Source: Candidatus Gastranaerophilales bacterium
GTDB lineage: Bacteria; Cyanobacteriota; Vampirovibrionia; Gastranaerophilales; Gastranaerophilaceae
DNA length: 15,092 nt
Reading direction: 5' to 3'
Assembly (NCBI GenBank): GCA_947630355.1
Contig: CANRHJ010000032.1
Span: 1 to 15,092, forward strand
Position 1 is the stretch's first letter. The number at the start of each line of letters is the position of its first letter. Below the pieces are notes generated by a model. That model made no database searches. It was given only the letters and a program-made list of their open reading frames with translations, and was not told the DNA's origin. Below are positions 1 through 8,218 of this stretch, piece after piece. The translations under genes were made by a program, and so were the position numbers.

Positions 1-859
1 TGCATATATATCCGTCAAGCTTGTCCATATCAAATGCATGCAAAGGCTGACCGTACTCGAGCAATACATAGTTTGTTATATCTACAACATTATTTATTGA
101 CCTTATTCCGGATACTTCCAGTCGTCTTTTCATCCACTCGGGGGACGGTTTTATTACTACGTCTTTTATTACCCCGCAGCTGTAATAATTACATGTGTCT
201 TTGTCCTTTATTTCAACTTGAAATAAATTTGTTTTCTTCTCAACAATATTCGGCTTGTTTTGTTTTAATTTTTTGTTAAACAGAGCTGCTATCTCACGTG
301 CAACACCTATAACGGACATTTCATCGCCTCTGTTTGGTGTCGGTGTAACATCTATTATCGTATCTTCTTTGATATTAAGAACTTCTTCCAGTTTCATTCC
401 TATTTTAATATCTTTATATAACCTGTTTAATATTAATATTCCGTCTTCTTCCTGCAATCCGTTTAATCCGAGTTCATCCTGAGAACAAAGCATTCCTTGT
501 GATTCAACACCTCTTATTACGGCAGGTGTTAATTCATATTGCTCTCCGGTTTTTCTTGACAATACTTTTGAACCTACAGATGCATAAGGTATTATCTGCC
601 CGACCTGTATATTTTGAGCGCCGCATACTACTGTCTTTAATCCGCTTGAAAGTTCAACATCCACTAAATGAAGTTTATCTGCATTGGGATGCTGCCTTAT
701 TGCCGTTATTTTGGCAGTCTGAATATTGCTGAAGCAGGCTCCCGTCTTTTCTACTCCTTCTACTTCAAGTCCGCTCATCGTTAATTCATGAATTATTTCT
801 TCTTCCGTTAAGTCGCTTATATCAGTAAATTCATTTATCCATTCTAATGATATCTTCAT
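1..859 (-). CDS. pheT: Phenylalanyl-tRNA synthetase beta subunit, N-terminal part (runs off left edge)
   Basis: PheT pairs with PheS to charge tRNA-Phe in the cytoplasm; the beta subunit binds tRNA and edits mischarged Tyr. I translated this strand directly: 286 codons are present before the window ends, out of about 800 usual for the family. The EMAP/OB-type tRNA-binding domain is seen from about residue 40 (HPNADKL at 57-63, VVCGAQNI at 77-84). A TPNRGDEMSVIGVAREI stretch follows, then the B3/B4 motif region with NNVVDITNYV and GQPLHAFD (270-277), all hallmark PheT sequences. The ATG at 859 is chosen because AAGGAA lies 7 bases upstream and translation begins with the usual MKISLEWINEF. pheS is not immediately upstream: the next gene is divergent. 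A TATAAT at 1013-1008 on this strand could be its -10 box, giving a leader of about 140 bases. No frameshift was seen. Confidence 0.96.
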   Translation of the reverse strand, partial: MKISLEWINEFTDISDLTEEEIIHELTMSGLEVEGVEKTGACFSNIQTAKITAIRQHPNADKLHLVDVELSSGLKTVVCGAQNIQVGQIIPYASVGSKVLSRKTGEQYELTPAVIRGVESQGMLCSQDELGLNGLQEEDGILILNRLYKDIKIGMKLEEVLNIKEDTIIDVTPTPNRGDEMSVIGVAREIAALFNKKLKQNKPNIVEKKTNLFQVEIKDKDTCNYYSCGVIKDVVIKPSPEWMKRRLEVSGIRSINNVVDITNYVLLEYGQPLHAFDMDKLDGYIC

Positions 860-1093
860 TTTCAGTTCCTTTTATATCTTCATAAATCCTGTAATATCTT
901 CCCGAATAATACCGGTGTTCACAAATTTTGCTATTGTTTAAAATCTCTTGTTCGAATATCTTTGAAACAAGTGAAAATCCGCAAACATTCCGTGACCTTT
1001 TTATTTTATTATAAAGTATTTTTAATGTCATCTCTCTTTTATTTTAGTTAATATTTTTGCAAATTTTATTTATACGGCTACAATGTATATATT
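860..1093. promoter_or_regulatory. Divergent intergenic region between pheT and the cyclase gene
   Basis: These 234 bases separate two divergent genes and should hold both promoters. For the leftward pheT, a perfect TATAAT lies at 1013-1008 (minus strand) without a convincing -35 at normal spacing. The resulting leader would contain a 7-bp inverted repeat, CTTGTTC at 947-953 with AAACAAG at 965-971 (one G-T pair), but no T-box consensus and no terminator. A 66-codon leftward open frame (1031-831) crosses the region and overlaps the pheT start by 29 bases. It resembles no family I know, and I do not annotate it as a gene. Confidence 0.4.
1057..1084 (+). promoter_or_regulatory. Candidate promoter of the CHASE2 cyclase gene, possibly leaderless
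   Basis: TTGCAA (1057-1062), a 16-base spacer and TACAAT (1079-1084) match sigma-70-type -35 and -10 boxes at 4/6 and 5/6. The distal end of the -10 is only 9 bases before the ATG at 1094, so transcription would start about 3 bases before, or at, the start codon. No Shine-Dalgarno sequence is present. In DNA this AT-rich, -10-like hexamers occur often by chance. Confidence 0.4.
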
Positions 1094-3064
1094 ATGTATA
1101 AAAATATTTCTTCTAAAATAATTCTTATTGTAATTTTTGCACTTTTATTGTCGTTTGTTTACTGCTTTTCTTATTTTAAACTCGACAACAGAATAAACGA
1201 TGTTTTTACGAATATATTAATTTCTTTTTCTGATAAAAAACCTTCTGATGATGTTGTTTTGATTAGTGTTGATAATAAATCAACCGCACAAATTCCTCTG
1301 CCTTGGCAAAGAAATTTATATTCCGATATTATTAATTTTTTAGAAAATTATGCGGGTGCGAAAGTTATTGTTTTACAAAATACCCTAAGATTTTCCGACT
1401 CTTATGACAATAATTTGAACAAGGCTTTTTTTTCAATTTTGCCGAATTATAAAAATTTTATCGCTTCTTATTATTTTACAAATTCGGCTCTTGCTGATGG
1501 TGTTTTGACTTCCGATAATTTTGATACTTTTAATCTTAAAAATACCTTTAATATATCGGATAAACGATATAAAAAATACAAATCATCTTATATGGGTATT
1601 GTTAATATTCCGAAAGATTATTTGTATAATGTTAATAATTTTGCCGCATCCCTTTTGCATGAAGATAATGACGGTGTCGTGAGAAATTATCTGCCGGTTA
1701 TTGATTTTAATAATAAATTGTATCCTTCAATAGCTCTTAGTGCATTTTCCATGTATTCGGGGATAAATGATTTTGTCTTATATGATAATTTCTTGTGCTC
1801 GGCTGATAATTGTACATCTTTTAAAATGCCTCTTTTTCACCATTCCGCTTATGATTATTTAGACAATCCGATTTCGGGATTATACTATAAAATAAACTGG
1901 TATAAGCCCAATTCCGATTTCTATTCTCATAAATCATTTTCTGCGGTTGATGTCTTAAATTCCTATTACGATATACAAAAAGGAATAACACCGAAAATAA
2001 ACCCGAATGCTTTTAAAGATAAAATTGTTTTAATTGGTTTTAATATTAATACCGATTTGTGGACTTATGTCAGTGAAACTCCGGTGTTAAAACGTCAATC
2101 GGATATCGATATCCACGCTGCCGTAATAAGTAATATGATAAATAAATCTTTTAAATCCGTTCCCTCTTTCAATTCTTCCTTATTTGTAACTTTGATTTTC
2201 TCTTTATTTATTATTTTCGGATTTAAAAATTACAAATATAATTTAATTTTTACTTCACTTCTTTGTTTGTTATATTTTTCTTATTACATAATTGAGTATA
2301 TTTTAAATACTTATGTTTCCCCTATTGCACCAATATTAACAATGTATTGCGCAGCCTTGTTAAAAATTTTATATTCTCAAATTTTTACGGATAAAACATC
2401 TGATATGATTAAAAGAGCTATGGGAAAATATATATCCAAAGATGTTATGAAAAAAGTTATTTCAAATCTTGATAAACTCGATTTGGGCGGAGTAAGAGCA
2501 GTAGTAACCGTCTTATTCGTCGATATTCGCAACTTTACACAAATTTCCGAAAATCTTTCTCCTCAAAATGTTACTTCCGTTTTAAATGAATATTTTTCCG
2601 TAGTGGAGCCTGTTATCGGGAAATATCACGGTATTATTAACAAATATATGGGTGATGGCGTTTTGGCCGTTTTCGGTGAACCCATAAAAGATGATAACCA
2701 TGCTCTTAATGCGATTAAATGCGGCATGGAAATCACTCAAAAAGTCAGAATTTTACGCGATAAATTGATTAATGAAGGAAAACCAAAGATTGAAATTGGT
2801 ATCGGAATTAATACAGGCGAGGTTTTCGCAGGTAACATCGGTACTGAAGAACGTTTTGAATATACCGTTATCGGCGATAACGTTAACTTGGCTTACAGAA
2901 TTGAAGCCTATAATCAAATGCTTAAAACATCTTTCTTAATCAGTCAATATACCTATGAATTTGTTAAAGATTATGTGGATACCGTTAAATTAAGCAGTGT
3001 TAACATTAAGGGTAAATCTAAACCCATTGATATTTATGAAGTTTTGAAGATAAAAAATGAATGA
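1094..3064 (+). CDS. CHASE2-domain class III adenylate/guanylate cyclase, membrane-bound
   Basis: This is a probable sensor cyclase making cAMP, with an extracytoplasmic CHASE2 sensor. Architecture: a TM helix at about 8-28; CHASE2 at about 36-345 (start DVVLISVDNKS, end KDKIVLIGF...DIDIHAAVISNMI); the three TM helices typical of CHASE2 proteins at about 362-377, 382-404 and 407-428; then a class III cyclase domain at about 465-650. The two metal-binding aspartates are D477 (LFVDIRNFT) and D521 (KYMGDGVLAVFG). K517 occupies the position that usually specifies adenine, and T591 in YTVIGDNVNLAYR fits the Lys-Thr pairing of class IIIb adenylate cyclases. N598 and R602 are the transition-state residues. 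The catalytic set looks intact, so activity is likely; ATP as substrate is an inference from K517/T591. The stop overlaps recG by 8 bases, suggesting co-transcription and translational coupling. No SD precedes the ATG. The CHASE2 ligand is unknown. Confidence 0.93.
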   Translation: MYKNISSKIILIVIFALLLSFVYCFSYFKLDNRINDVFTNILISFSDKKPSDDVVLISVDNKSTAQIPLPWQRNLYSDIINFLENYAGAKVIVLQNTLRFSDSYDNNLNKAFFSILPNYKNFIASYYFTNSALADGVLTSDNFDTFNLKNTFNISDKRYKKYKSSYMGIVNIPKDYLYNVNNFAASLLHEDNDGVVRNYLPVIDFNNKLYPSIALSAFSMYSGINDFVLYDNFLCSADNCTSFKMPLFHHSAYDYLDNPISGLYYKINWYKPNSDFYSHKSFSAVDVLNSYYDIQKGITPKINPNAFKDKIVLIGFNINTDLWTYVSETPVLKRQSDIDIHAAVISNMINKSFKSVPSFNSSLFVTLIFSLFIIFGFKNYKYNLIFTSLLCLLYFSYYIIEYILNTYVSPIAPILTMYCAALLKILYSQIFTDKTSDMIKRAMGKYISKDVMKKVISNLDKLDLGGVRAVVTVLFVDIRNFTQISENLSPQNVTSVLNEYFSVVEPVIGKYHGIINKYMGDGVLAVFGEPIKDDNHALNAIKCGMEITQKVRILRDKLINEGKPKIEIGIGINTGEVFAGNIGTEERFEYTVIGDNVNLAYRIEAYNQMLKTSFLISQYTYEFVKDYVDTVKLSSVNIKGKSKPIDIYEVLKIKNE

Positions 3065-5465
3065 TAATTACTTAAATGACATTGATATTGACCAAATAAA
3101 AAGGGCAATTGAAGTAGAAGAAAAATATAAATATATTAATATAAGAGGCAGAGTAAACTACTTTTCGGACTTCATGCTCAAACAGCTGAATATTATCTAT
3201 AAAAAATCGGGCAAAAATCCTAAATGGCTTCCGCTTGTTGAAGCTTTTGAACATTATCCGTTTGAAACGACTCTGCAAAGAAAAAAATATATTTTAAGGT
3301 TCGCTGCTTTGATTAAGCAAGATATGAATTTTTTTAAAGATAAAACTGCAAAAAATTTATCAATTAATAATATTTATACCGCAGATATTGTTTCATTAAA
3401 AGGTATCGGCCCTAAATTCGCTTATTTGCTTAATAAAGCAGGTATTTTTACGGCTTATGATTTAATTTCTTATTATCCGAAAAAATATATTGATTATTCC
3501 TCAAGAACATATATAAAAGACCTAAAGCCGGGCATGAATACAACAATATACGGCCGAATTTCATCTTTAAAAACATTTACGACTAAGAATAATCTCACAA
3601 TAATTAAAGTTACGGTTACGGATGAATCAGCTTCGCTGGAACTCAATTTCTTTTATGCAAAACTCAACAGATATTCAATCGAACGTTATAAATCTCAATT
3701 TCCGAAGTATTCCGGAATTATTGTTTCAGGTCAGGTAAAAAAAGATAATTATACAGGGAAAAATACTATTGATAAACCACAATTTCAAATAATAAGTGAG
3801 GATACAATAAATAAAGAAAACTTGAATTTGGGCAGAATTGTTCCGATATATCCTCTTGTTGAAAATTTAAATATAAAAGCTCTGCGTAAAGCTATTGATA
3901 ATGCTTTAAAATATTATTATCCGAGTATTATGAATATTTTGCCTGATGAAATCATAATGAAAAACCATATGATAAATAAAAATGATGCATTAAGGATAAT
4001 ACATTTCCCCGATAATGAAGTGGAACTTCAAAATGCCAGATATACTCTTGTTTATGAGGAATTTTTTCTGCTGGAATTAAAATTGCTGCTATTAAAAGAA
4101 AGTAATAAAACCAGTTTTAAAACCGTATCTTTGACGGTTGAAGAAGACGGACTGGTTAAAAAATTTATAAATTCGCTGCCTTTTGAATTAACCTCATCAC
4201 AGAAAAAAGCCGTAAACGAGATATTAAACGATATAAATAAAGATGAACCGATGCAGCGCTTGCTTCAAGGTGATGTTGGCAGCGGTAAAACCGTAGTAGC
4301 TTGCATTATGCTTTTAGCTGCGATAGAAAACGGTTTTCAGACAGCTATTATGGCACCTACCGAAATACTTGCTCAGCAGCATTTTAACAATTTTATAAAG
4401 TGGTTAACGCCTTTTGGCATCAGTATTGGGCTTTTTACTTCTTCTAACTCAAAAAAGCAGCGTAACAAATTAGAACAAGATTTGAGAAACGGTCAGATTA
4501 ATATAGCTATCGGTACTCATTCATTAATTCAGGATAATATTGAATTTAAGAATTTGGGTGCGATAGTAATTGATGAACAGCACAGGTTTGGTGTAAAACA
4601 AAGAAACATTTTAAAAAATAAAGCTAAAATTCCGCAAATGTTAACGATGACAGCCACTCCCATTCCGAGAACGCTTGCCTTAACAGTTCACGGTGATTTG
4701 GATTTAACAGTTATTGATGAACTTCCCAAAGGAAGAAAACCCGTAAAAACTTCATTGATTAAACAGTCACAAAGAAAACAGGCTTTAGACTTAATAAAAA
4801 GTGAGGTTAATAAAGGTCATCAGGCGTATATTGTTTTTCCGTTAATTGAAGAGTCTGAAACTTTATCGGCAAAAGCAGCGACAAAAGAAGCAGAAGAACT
4901 TCAAAACGGCTATTTTAAGGATTTAAAAGTCGGACTTCTTCACGGAAAAATGAAACCTGATGAAAAAGACAAAGTAATGAATGATTTTAAAAACAAAATT
5001 TATGACGTTCTTGTATCAACAACAGTTGTAGAAGTCGGTGTGGATGTACCAAATGCTACTGTTATTGTTATTGAAAACGCGGAACGTTTTGGCCTTTCTC
5101 AATTACATCAGTTAAGAGGCAGAGTAGGAAGAAACGAATATCAATCATATTGTATACTTGTATCATCTTCAAAAAATGATGATACTATGACAAGATTAAA
5201 TGTTCTTGTGCAAACTAATGACGGATTTATAATTGCGGAAAAAGATTTGGAAATAAGAGGGCCCGGAGAAGTTTTAGGAGTCAGACAAAGCGGTATTCTT
5301 GAACTTAAACTTGCTGATTTGACAAGAGATTTGCCTATATTGGAACAAGCAAGATATGATGCTCAAAATTATTTGAATAATAATGAAAAATCGGAATTTC
5401 CGCAGGAATTGGTTAAATATCTTGAATCACAAAATAATATAATAAGCGGCTTATCTCCGGATTAG
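3057..5465 (+). CDS. recG: ATP-dependent DNA helicase RecG
   Basis: RecG remodels stalled replication forks and branch-migrates Holliday junctions. Of 802 residues, the first ~105 form a charged, mostly helical extension absent from E. coli RecG (693 aa) but known in cyanobacterial and some other RecGs. Next come a helix-hairpin-helix-like stretch (SLKGIGPKFAYLL, 113-125) and the OB-fold wedge domain (about 150-250). The SF2 helicase motifs follow: Walker A GDVGSGKT (405-412), APTEILAQQHF (433-443), DEQH (506-509), TATPIPRT (532-539), VVEVGVDVPNA (657-667) and RGRVGR (687-692). The C-terminal translocation (TRG) motif is RGPGEVLGVRQSG (734-746). All key motifs are intact. The ATG at 3057 lies inside the cyclase gene and has GAAGA 6 bases upstream; the ATG at 3061 is out of frame. 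The gene converges on a glycosyltransferase gene with only 5 bases between the stops and no hairpin terminator there. Confidence 0.97.
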   Translation: MNDNYLNDIDIDQIKRAIEVEEKYKYINIRGRVNYFSDFMLKQLNIIYKKSGKNPKWLPLVEAFEHYPFETTLQRKKYILRFAALIKQDMNFFKDKTAKNLSINNIYTADIVSLKGIGPKFAYLLNKAGIFTAYDLISYYPKKYIDYSSRTYIKDLKPGMNTTIYGRISSLKTFTTKNNLTIIKVTVTDESASLELNFFYAKLNRYSIERYKSQFPKYSGIIVSGQVKKDNYTGKNTIDKPQFQIISEDTINKENLNLGRIVPIYPLVENLNIKALRKAIDNALKYYYPSIMNILPDEIIMKNHMINKNDALRIIHFPDNEVELQNARYTLVYEEFFLLELKLLLLKESNKTSFKTVSLTVEEDGLVKKFINSLPFELTSSQKKAVNEILNDINKDEPMQRLLQGDVGSGKTVVACIMLLAAIENGFQTAIMAPTEILAQQHFNNFIKWLTPFGISIGLFTSSNSKKQRNKLEQDLRNGQINIAIGTHSLIQDNIEFKNLGAIVIDEQHRFGVKQRNILKNKAKIPQMLTMTATPIPRTLALTVHGDLDLTVIDELPKGRKPVKTSLIKQSQRKQALDLIKSEVNKGHQAYIVFPLIEESETLSAKAATKEAEELQNGYFKDLKVGLLHGKMKPDEKDKVMNDFKNKIYDVLVSTTVVEVGVDVPNATVIVIENAERFGLSQLHQLRGRVGRNEYQSYCILVSSSKNDDTMTRLNVLVQTNDGFIIAEKDLEIRGPGEVLGVRQSGILELKLADLTRDLPILEQARYDAQNYLNNNEKSEFPQELVKYLESQNNIISGLSPD

Positions 5466-5470
5466 TCATC

Positions 5471-7156
5471 TTACCTCTTATAATATACATATAAGGTCCA
5501 ATCACCGGATGTCATAATCGTTTCAAGCTTTAAATCGTATTTTATTATGTATAATAAGTTTATTTTCAGTGATGAAAAGACCAGAAAGATAAACGGGATT
5601 TTTTCATATTCGGATTTGTTGTTTATTATGCTTTGAATATAATCGTTTTCAAGAAAAGAAACATTGTTTAACATTAAAATTCCTACCCGATTGCCCTTTT
5701 TTATGCGGCTTAATATATTTGTGTTAATATTTTTTACTATATTCGGGTTCGGTATTGTTTTAAATGTCTCTTTATATAAATTCTTTCCTTCTTTTATAAC
5801 TTTGTCATAGTCATCATCGTTAAATATTGTATTGTTAAAATTATATTTATCTATTGAATAGAAATTATAACGTGCATTTTCAGGTAAATAACGAAGAAAT
5901 TTATCTTTGCCGTAGTACGTCAATATAACGAAATCACCCGGTTTTAAGGGAGATTTGTTGATTAATTCGGCAGCGGCTCTGTGTCCTTCTGGCCTGCTTT
6001 TTTTTGATACCGAATCTTTTGATGTATATAAATAAAAGATATTTAATAAAATTAAAATTGATATTAATATTGCCCTGTATATGTATTTTTTAAAGGATAA
6101 AAGCCCGTATACAACTGCTAAAATTAAGAACGGGTATATTTCCGTTGTATATTTGGTTATTAAAATCATTTTGCCTATAAATGCAAAAAATATCAGCGAC
6201 AAGAAATAAAAACCGCAAGCGTATAACATATAGTTTATTATTTTATTTTTAGCCGTAACGGCTTTGATAATTGATATCAGAGAGATAATTGAAGGGATAA
6301 GTGCAAAAATAATAAATATAAAATTTATCGATGAAGCCGAATAAATATAAGATAAAAATGATGATTTTGTGTTAACAATATTAGTTTGAACGGGAGAGAA
6401 GTAATCGATAAATACACAAATAACTTTTACTATTGAAAAATCCGCCCAGAATTGTGATAGGTTTTTAGATAATGCTATATTTAACAAAACCGGTAATAAC
6501 AGTATAAGCATAATTATAAACGGCATAAAATATTTAATTTTTACAATCAGTTTATCAAGTATTTTGTTGTATTCAGAATTGTTTTTATATAAATACAAAA
6601 ACAAAAAAAAGTTTATAAATATACAAAAAATGATACCCAGAGTATGCAGAGTACATAATATTATATTTAAAGTAAAAAACATAAAAAGATTAAATGTTTT
6701 AGGTGTTTTTGCGGATTTGATAAAGAAAAGAAAAATTAAAGATGAAACAAGGAAAATAAGAGTATAAGGCCTTACTTCCTGAGCGAAGTAAATGCAAAAT
6801 GAACTTATAGTCGTCAAAAAAGCAGTTAGCATACCGCATTTTTCATCTTTTAATTCTTTACCCAAGTAATACATAGCAACAATACTTGCGATGGAAGGAA
6901 TTACGGAGGAATACCTTAACGATATATCGGTATCTGGGAATATAAACATCCAAAATTTCAGATAAAAATAATACAATGGCGTATGACAATTCTGCATTAT
7001 CATCTTAAAAAATGAATATAAACCATCAGTTTTGGCAATCATCCATGTAAAGTATTCATCAAAATAGAGTCCTTCGGGTTTATCCAAGTACCAGGCTCTG
7101 AAAAACAAGCCTAAGGCAATTATTATAAACAGTTTAAAAAATGTATTTTTTTTCAT
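5471..7156 (-). CDS. GT39/ArnT-type membrane glycosyltransferase (GT-C fold)
   Basis: This polytopic inner-membrane protein (561 aa) likely transfers a sugar from a polyprenyl-phosphate donor to a lipid, glycan or protein on the outer face of the membrane. TM1 spans about 5-22 and is followed by YFDEYFTW, where D33/E34 match the catalytic acid position of GT39/GT83-like (PMT_2) enzymes. Other family features are NCHTPLYYFYLKFW (usually H-P-P-L-Y), RYSSVIPSIASIVAMYYLGKEL and YFAQEVRPYTL (124-134). About ten TM helices extend to residue 377, ending with TKYTTEIYPFLIL, which resembles the RY...P motif of the family. A soluble C-terminal domain of about 180 residues follows and carries no motif I recognise. 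It is divergent from a GT2 gene that could make its donor. The acceptor and sugar cannot be told from sequence. SD is weak (AAAAGAT before the ATG). Confidence 0.85.
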   Translation of the reverse strand: MKKNTFFKLFIIIALGLFFRAWYLDKPEGLYFDEYFTWMIAKTDGLYSFFKMIMQNCHTPLYYFYLKFWMFIFPDTDISLRYSSVIPSIASIVAMYYLGKELKDEKCGMLTAFLTTISSFCIYFAQEVRPYTLIFLVSSLIFLFFIKSAKTPKTFNLFMFFTLNIILCTLHTLGIIFCIFINFFLFLYLYKNNSEYNKILDKLIVKIKYFMPFIIMLILLLPVLLNIALSKNLSQFWADFSIVKVICVFIDYFSPVQTNIVNTKSSFLSYIYSASSINFIFIIFALIPSIISLISIIKAVTAKNKIINYMLYACGFYFLSLIFFAFIGKMILITKYTTEIYPFLILAVVYGLLSFKKYIYRAILISILILLNIFYLYTSKDSVSKKSRPEGHRAAAELINKSPLKPGDFVILTYYGKDKFLRYLPENARYNFYSIDKYNFNNTIFNDDDYDKVIKEGKNLYKETFKTIPNPNIVKNINTNILSRIKKGNRVGILMLNNVSFLENDYIQSIINNKSEYEKIPFIFLVFSSLKINLLYIIKYDLKLETIMTSGDWTLYVYYKR

Positions 7157-7181
7157 ATCTTTTTGTTAATTTACATGTTAA

Positions 7182-7215
7182 TATAATAAAATAATTTTAA
7201 CATATATCTAAAGGA
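7182..7215 (+). promoter_or_regulatory. Candidate -10 box and ribosome binding site of the GT2 gene
   Basis: The 63-base divergent spacer (7157-7219) contains TATAAT at 7182-7187 and AAGGA at 7211-7215, 4 bases before the ATG at 7220. No clear -35 stands at normal spacing. The RBS fixes the start choice; an ATG at 7216 is out of frame. The promoter of the leftward GT39 gene must share this spacer. Confidence 0.35.
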
Positions 7216-7219
7216 ATGT

Positions 7220-8158
7220 ATGAAATTAATAATACAAATACCATGTTATAACGAAGAAATTGCGCTTCCCGTAACTTTATCACAATTGCCTGAAAAAATA
7301 GAAGGTATAGATGAAATTGAAGTATTAATTGCTGATGACGGAAGTACGGACAGGACTATTGAAATAGCTAAGTCGTACGGCGTAAAACACATTTTAACCT
7401 CCACTCATCACAGGGGATTGGCAAAAACATTTATAGCCGGTATACAAAGAGCAATAGCCGAAGGTGCCGATATTATAGTTAATACTGATGCGGATAATCA
7501 GTACAATGCTCAGGACATTGAAAAGCTGGTTAAGCCCATCTTGGATAAAAAAGCCGATATCGTGATAGGCGCAAGACCCATAAAGGATATAAAACATTTT
7601 TCACAGACGAAAAAAATACTGCAATATATCGGTTCCAGAATAGTAAAACTGCTCAGTTCAACTGCAACCGAAGATTCACCGAGCGGTTTTAGAGCATTTT
7701 CCAGAGATGCTGCTCTTGCTTTAAATGTTTTTGATAATTATACTTATACAATTGAAACGGTAATTCAATCGAGAGCAAAAGGTTTACATATTCTTTCCGT
7801 CCCGATTAGAGTAAATTCAACTTACCGTAAATCAAAGTTAGTAAAAAACATTTTCACCTACATTCAAAAAAATTCGTTTACGATTTTAAGAATGTTTATT
7901 ATTTATAGGCCATTCAGATTTTTTGTATTAATAGGCGGTTTTATATTGGCTGTCGGACTCTTTTTAATGTGCAGATTTTTACTTTTATATTTCTTGGGTT
8001 CGGGTAACGGACATATACAATCGTTAATAATATCTGCAATATTAATAATAACCGGTTTCCAAACTTGTACTTTGGGTGTTATTGCGGATTTATTGGCTAT
8101 TAACAGAAAACTTATCGAAGATATACAAATACGTACAAAAAAACTTGAAAATAAATAG
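7220..8158 (+). CDS. GT2 family glycosyltransferase, polyprenyl-phosphate sugar synthase type (DPM1/GtrB-like)
   Basis: This enzyme probably transfers a sugar from a nucleotide donor to undecaprenyl phosphate on the cytoplasmic face. The N-terminal GT-A domain (1-210) opens with IQIPCYNEE and has DDGSTDRT (39-46), a DXD-like TDADNQY with D90 and D92, IGARP (116-120) and SGFRAFSR (155-162). The SGFRA/FR element is typical of DPM1-like members. Two C-terminal TM helices (about 233-259 and 267-290) anchor it, as in GtrB/ArnC-type enzymes, and a short charged tail follows. At 312 residues it has the family's usual length. It lies back to back with the GT39 gene, which would use such a lipid-linked donor, so the two likely act in one pathway. 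The sugar is unknown. A possible intrinsic terminator follows the stop. Confidence 0.9.
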   Translation: MKLIIQIPCYNEEIALPVTLSQLPEKIEGIDEIEVLIADDGSTDRTIEIAKSYGVKHILTSTHHRGLAKTFIAGIQRAIAEGADIIVNTDADNQYNAQDIEKLVKPILDKKADIVIGARPIKDIKHFSQTKKILQYIGSRIVKLLSSTATEDSPSGFRAFSRDAALALNVFDNYTYTIETVIQSRAKGLHILSVPIRVNSTYRKSKLVKNIFTYIQKNSFTILRMFIIYRPFRFFVLIGGFILAVGLFLMCRFLLLYFLGSGNGHIQSLIISAILIITGFQTCTLGVIADLLAINRKLIEDIQIRTKKLENK

Positions 8159-8161
8159 TCT

Positions 8162-8195
8162 TCTTATAGTATCCGACTGACTAAGATTTTTTTTT
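8162..8195 (+). terminator. Possible intrinsic terminator after the GT2 gene
   Basis: TCTTATAGT (8162-8170) can pair with ACTAAGA (8180-8186) as a 7-bp stem with a 2-base bulge and a 9-base loop. It is followed at once by nine T (8187-8195). The stem is AT-rich and weak; the T-run and its position 3 bases after the stop codon are the main support. Confidence 0.4.
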
Positions 8196-8218
8196 ATTTA
8201 TTAAAAGATAATTTTTAT

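Noticed and set aside
34..732. Rightward open frames of 75-81 codons at the left edge
   Set aside because: They are antisense shadows of pheT, whose translation gives unmistakable family motifs.
860..1013. T-box riboswitch for pheT
   Set aside because: No T-box consensus, specifier loop or terminator/antiterminator pair could be found.
831..1031. 66-codon leftward open frame upstream of pheT
   Set aside because: It overlaps the pheT start by 29 bases, has only a poor RBS, resembles no known family, and contains the likely pheT -10 box.
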